From: an uncultured Clostridiaceae bacterium
GTDB lineage: Bacteria > Bacillota > Clostridia > TANB77 > CAG-508
Assembly: GCA_946628065.1 (NCBI GenBank)
Contig: CAMOWC010000003.1
Location: forward strand, 1 to 35,669
DNA: 35,669 nt
Direction of reading: 5' to 3'
Part shown: in pieces, positions 33,665 to 35,669 of the stretch
Layout of the letters: each line of letters begins with the position of its first letter
Numbering within the stretch: position 1 is the stretch's first letter
Notes under the pieces: model-generated
Databases searched by the model: none
What the model saw: the letters and a program-made list of their open reading frames with translations, nothing else
What the model was told of the DNA's origin: nothing
Position numbers and translations under genes: made by a program

Positions 33665-35121
33665 ATGAAAAAATATTTTTTAAGTATTTGTATTCTTGCA
33701 ATGGTAATAATGACACCTAAAGTGTATGCTACAGGAAGTGCAATCCTTTCTGCTAATAAATCAAGTGTAAATATTGGTGAAGAATTTGATGTGACAATTT
33801 CCCTTTCACGGTGCAGAAGCAGCATCACTTACTGCTAGAGTTACAATTGATACAAACAAAGTTGAATATGTCTCAGGACCTAGCAACAGTAACTTTAGAA
33901 ATGGGAGAATTATTTATACATGGACTGACCCCAATGGAGGAGAAACCCCTTTTACAGGAGGAATTTTAGCTACCTTTAAATTAAGGGCAAAGACTGCAGG
34001 TATTGCAGGTTTTTCGATAAGCGGGGACTTTTATACTTCTCAAGAAACAGCAATCAATTTAAGCTTTTCAGGAACGACTGTTACTATAAAAGACCCAGAG
34101 CCAGAGATTCCGCCTGTTACAACTGAACCTGACAAACCAGAAATACCAGATGAGCCAGAACCTGATATGCCTATTGAGCCAGATAACCCTGGAGAACCAG
34201 AAATTCCAAACCAACCTGAACAACCAATAGAGATAGATAATCCTGGGGAACAAGGACTTATTTCTGAACCGACATTACCTTCTTCTCCTAGTGAACTAAG
34301 TATACCTAATACATCTACAACAATTGATATACCAGAAAATCAATCTAACCTATCACAAAACAATAATGAAAAAATAAATTCAAATACAAATCTTAAATCA
34401 CTTAGGCTTGATTTAGCATCTATTGTCCCCAATTTTTCGCCAGATGTTTTAGAGTATGCAGCAGTTGTTGATGAGACTATAACTGGTGTAGATGTTTTAG
34501 CCGTACCAGAAGATCAAACCAGTAGTATATCAATAACGCGGAAATAACAATTTAAATTTAGGAAACAACGTGATTTTAGTTACAGTTACTTCTCAAAATG
34601 GAAACAAAAAAACATATAAAATAATTGTAACAAAGACAGACACAGCCTATTTATCAAACAGTTATCTTGAAAATTTAGCAATTGAAAATGTTTTTTTACT
34701 GCCAGAATTCAGATTCGATGTTTTTGAATACACGGCAGAAATAGGAAGTAATATAGAAAGTTTAAACATTTTGGCAGTACCTCAAATTGAAGGAGCAACA
34801 GTTAGCATTACAGGTGCTGAAAATCTTGCATATGGCAGTAACAAGATAAATATTACTACTACATCAAAAGATAAAAGCAAAACAAGCACATATATTGTAG
34901 ATGTTTACAAAAAAACTGAAAACGAAGAAACAATGGAACTTTTAGAAAATACTAATGCAAATGTTGAAAAGAATTTGCAGACCGATGACATAAACGAAAA
35001 TATTCAACCGAAGATAGATGTAAATAAAATTGTCACAGTTATTATAATAGGTTTAGGAATTCTCGTTTTAATTGGTATGCTAATTTGGATTTATTATAAA
35101 GAAAAGAACATGCAAAAATAA
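33665..35121 (+). CDS. Membrane-anchored cohesin protein with cadherin-like repeats, read through two recoding sites
   Basis: A signal peptide (MKKYFLSICILAMVIMTPKV) is followed by a cohesin-like domain (about 25-155: VNIGEEFDVTISLSG, DTNKVEYVSG, GILATFKLRAKTAG), a Pro/Glu-rich spacer (about 155-220), two cadherin-like beta-sandwich repeats and a C-terminal membrane helix (VTVIIIGLGILVLIGMLIWI) with a basic tail. It likely displays a dockerin protein, such as the upstream autolysin, on the cell surface. Skipping C33809 joins ISLS-GAEAASLT; skipping C34539 joins SIT-GNNNLNLG. The aligned position in the next repeat is an ordinary GGT (SITGAENLAYG). The product is 484 residues and the span is 3n+2. 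AGGAGG precedes the ATG. Confidence 0.88.
33809..33812 (+). other. CGGT recoding site 9 (cohesin protein, Gly49)
   Basis: Reading frame ...CTT TCA C|GGT GCA GAA... The in-frame CGG is codon 49. Skipping C33809 keeps the cohesin beta-sheet open; otherwise translation stops about nine codons later. Confidence 0.9.
34539..34542 (+). other. CGGA recoding site 10 (cohesin protein, Gly292)
   Basis: Reading frame (after site 9) ...ATA ACG C|GGA AAT AAC... The in-frame CGG is codon 292. The paralogous repeat has ACA GGT GCT at 34810-34818, a plain Gly codon at the aligned residue. Confidence 0.92.
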
Positions 35122-35130
35122 TAGAAACAG

Positions 35131-35159
35131 TTGAAATTATGTACACATTTATATATAAT
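35131..35159 (+). promoter_or_regulatory. Promoter of dut
   Basis: TTGAAA (35131-35136) and TATAAT (35154-35159) with a 17-base spacer, 32 bases before the start. Confidence 0.75.
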
Positions 35160-35191
35160 AAATCCATCAAAATAGAAAAGAGGTATTAAAC

Positions 35192-35653
35192 ATGGAAAAA
35201 GTAAGAGGATTTGAAATAGCAAAAGGATTTGAGAACATGGAAATAAATTTACCGGTAAGAAAAACAAAGTATTCAGCAGGATATGATGTAGAAGCTATAG
35301 AAGACACAGTAATTCCAGCTTTTACTCCTGGGGCAAAGCCAACACTTGTAAAAACGGGAATAAAAGCATATATGCCAGAAGATGAATACCTAATGATAGT
35401 AAACCGCAGTTCTAATCCTGGAAAAAAAGGATTAGTTTTAGCAAATGGAGTAGGAATAATTGACAAGGACTACTATGGAAACCCTGATAATGATGGCCAC
35501 ATAATGTTTGCATTCTATAATATCAAAGAAGAAGACGTTCTAATAAAAAAAGGAGATGCAATTGGTCAAGCAATCTTCCATAAATTTGGTATTGTAGACA
35601 ATGATACAGCAACAAATGAACGCACTGGTGGATTTGGCTCAACAAGCAAATAA
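35192..35653 (+). CDS. dut: dUTP diphosphatase (trimeric dUTPase family)
   Basis: The 153-residue enzyme hydrolyses dUTP to dUMP, keeping uracil out of DNA and supplying dTMP synthesis. Trimeric dUTPase motifs are visible in order: SAGYDVEA, MIVNRSSNPGKKG, NGVGIIDKDYYGN, GDAIGQAIF and the C-terminal arm RTGGFGSTS. The catalytic Asp is in IIDKDYYGN. Motif 3 is followed by an insertion (PDNDGHIMFAF), as in some clostridial and phage dUTPases. AGAGG precedes the ATG. It has its own promoter and ends 16 bases before the window edge. Both CGG trinucleotides are out of frame. Confidence 0.93.
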   Translation: MEKVRGFEIAKGFENMEINLPVRKTKYSAGYDVEAIEDTVIPAFTPGAKPTLVKTGIKAYMPEDEYLMIVNRSSNPGKKGLVLANGVGIIDKDYYGNPDNDGHIMFAFYNIKEEDVLIKKGDAIGQAIFHKFGIVDNDTATNERTGGFGSTSK

Positions 35654-35669
35654 TTAAATATAAAATTTG

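Noticed and set aside
1420-35121. Annotating tagO, rng, rimO, comEC, rnhB, pdp, the autolysin and the cohesin gene as pseudogenes or split genes
   Set aside because: All ten breaks are the same one-base event at in-frame CGG, downstream frames keep conserved motifs, and joined lengths match the families. Random decay would give varied lesions.

Overview
The window is about 72% AT, with AGGAGG-type ribosome binding sites, AGA-dominated arginine codons and housekeeping genes typical of low-GC Firmicutes. YlbJ (sporulation), a BofC-like protein, DUF4364, a ClpE-type ATPase, rubrerythrin and a cohesin/dockerin pair point to an anaerobic, spore-forming-lineage Clostridia, probably uncultured. I see no CRISPR array, transposase, rRNA or tRNA. 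No gene-free stretch exceeds 300 bases; the longest is 4616-4844.

Layout: 1-136 is the start of a secreted protein (minus strand). 316-780 is mscL (minus). 958-3392 is rpiB, a tagO/wecA-type phosphotransferase and a PHP phosphoesterase. 3509-5816 holds two family-2 glycosyltransferases. 5826-8881 is pth, RNase G and rimO. 8902-9609 is a small basic protein and rubrerythrin (minus). 9768-14192 is an SH3-NlpC/P60 hydrolase, comEC and a BofC-like protein. 14220-17097 is clpE and pgsA (minus). 17234-18085 is a DUF3298-type membrane protein; 18255-19466 is htrA (minus). 19637-22561 is two pilin-like proteins, rnhB and a pyrimidine-nucleoside phosphorylase. 22699-24084 is an M18 aminopeptidase. 24158-25465 is ylbJ and a GC-rich cysteine-rich mini-gene (minus). 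25620-31115 is a UDP-sugar pyrophosphorylase, mfd and a TrmH methyltransferase. 31240-31767 is a DUF4364 regulator (minus). 31924-35121 is a dockerin autolysin and a membrane-anchored cohesin protein. 35192-35653 is dut.

Main discovery: eight genes look broken by +1 frameshifts, ten events in all (positions 1570, 7394, 7708, 11186, 20744, 22164, 22348, 32188, 33809, 34539). Every one is the same event. An in-frame CGG appears exactly where one extra C precedes a glycine codon GGN, so skipping that C restores the full-length conserved protein. I scanned every recognised gene by eye for CGG. Apart from these ten sites I found no in-frame CGG in any AT-rich gene, although CGG is common in the other two phases (about 90 by hand count). 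CGC, CGA and CGT are still used for Arg. The simplest reading is that CGG is not an arginine codon here but a recoding signal: CGGN is decoded as one glycine by a four-base codon or an obligatory +1 shift. All four bases occur at N, upstream codons are unrelated, and most P-site codons could not re-pair after slipping, so classical slippery-site frameshifting is a poor explanation.

The one exception is a 56-codon cysteine-rich ORF (25295-25465) with two in-frame CGG codons, a much higher GC content, and its own strong promoter, ribosome binding site and terminator. It is foreign, a structured RNA, or a special case of the CGG rule. The responsible tRNA is not in this window. The eight interrupted genes should not be annotated as pseudogenes.
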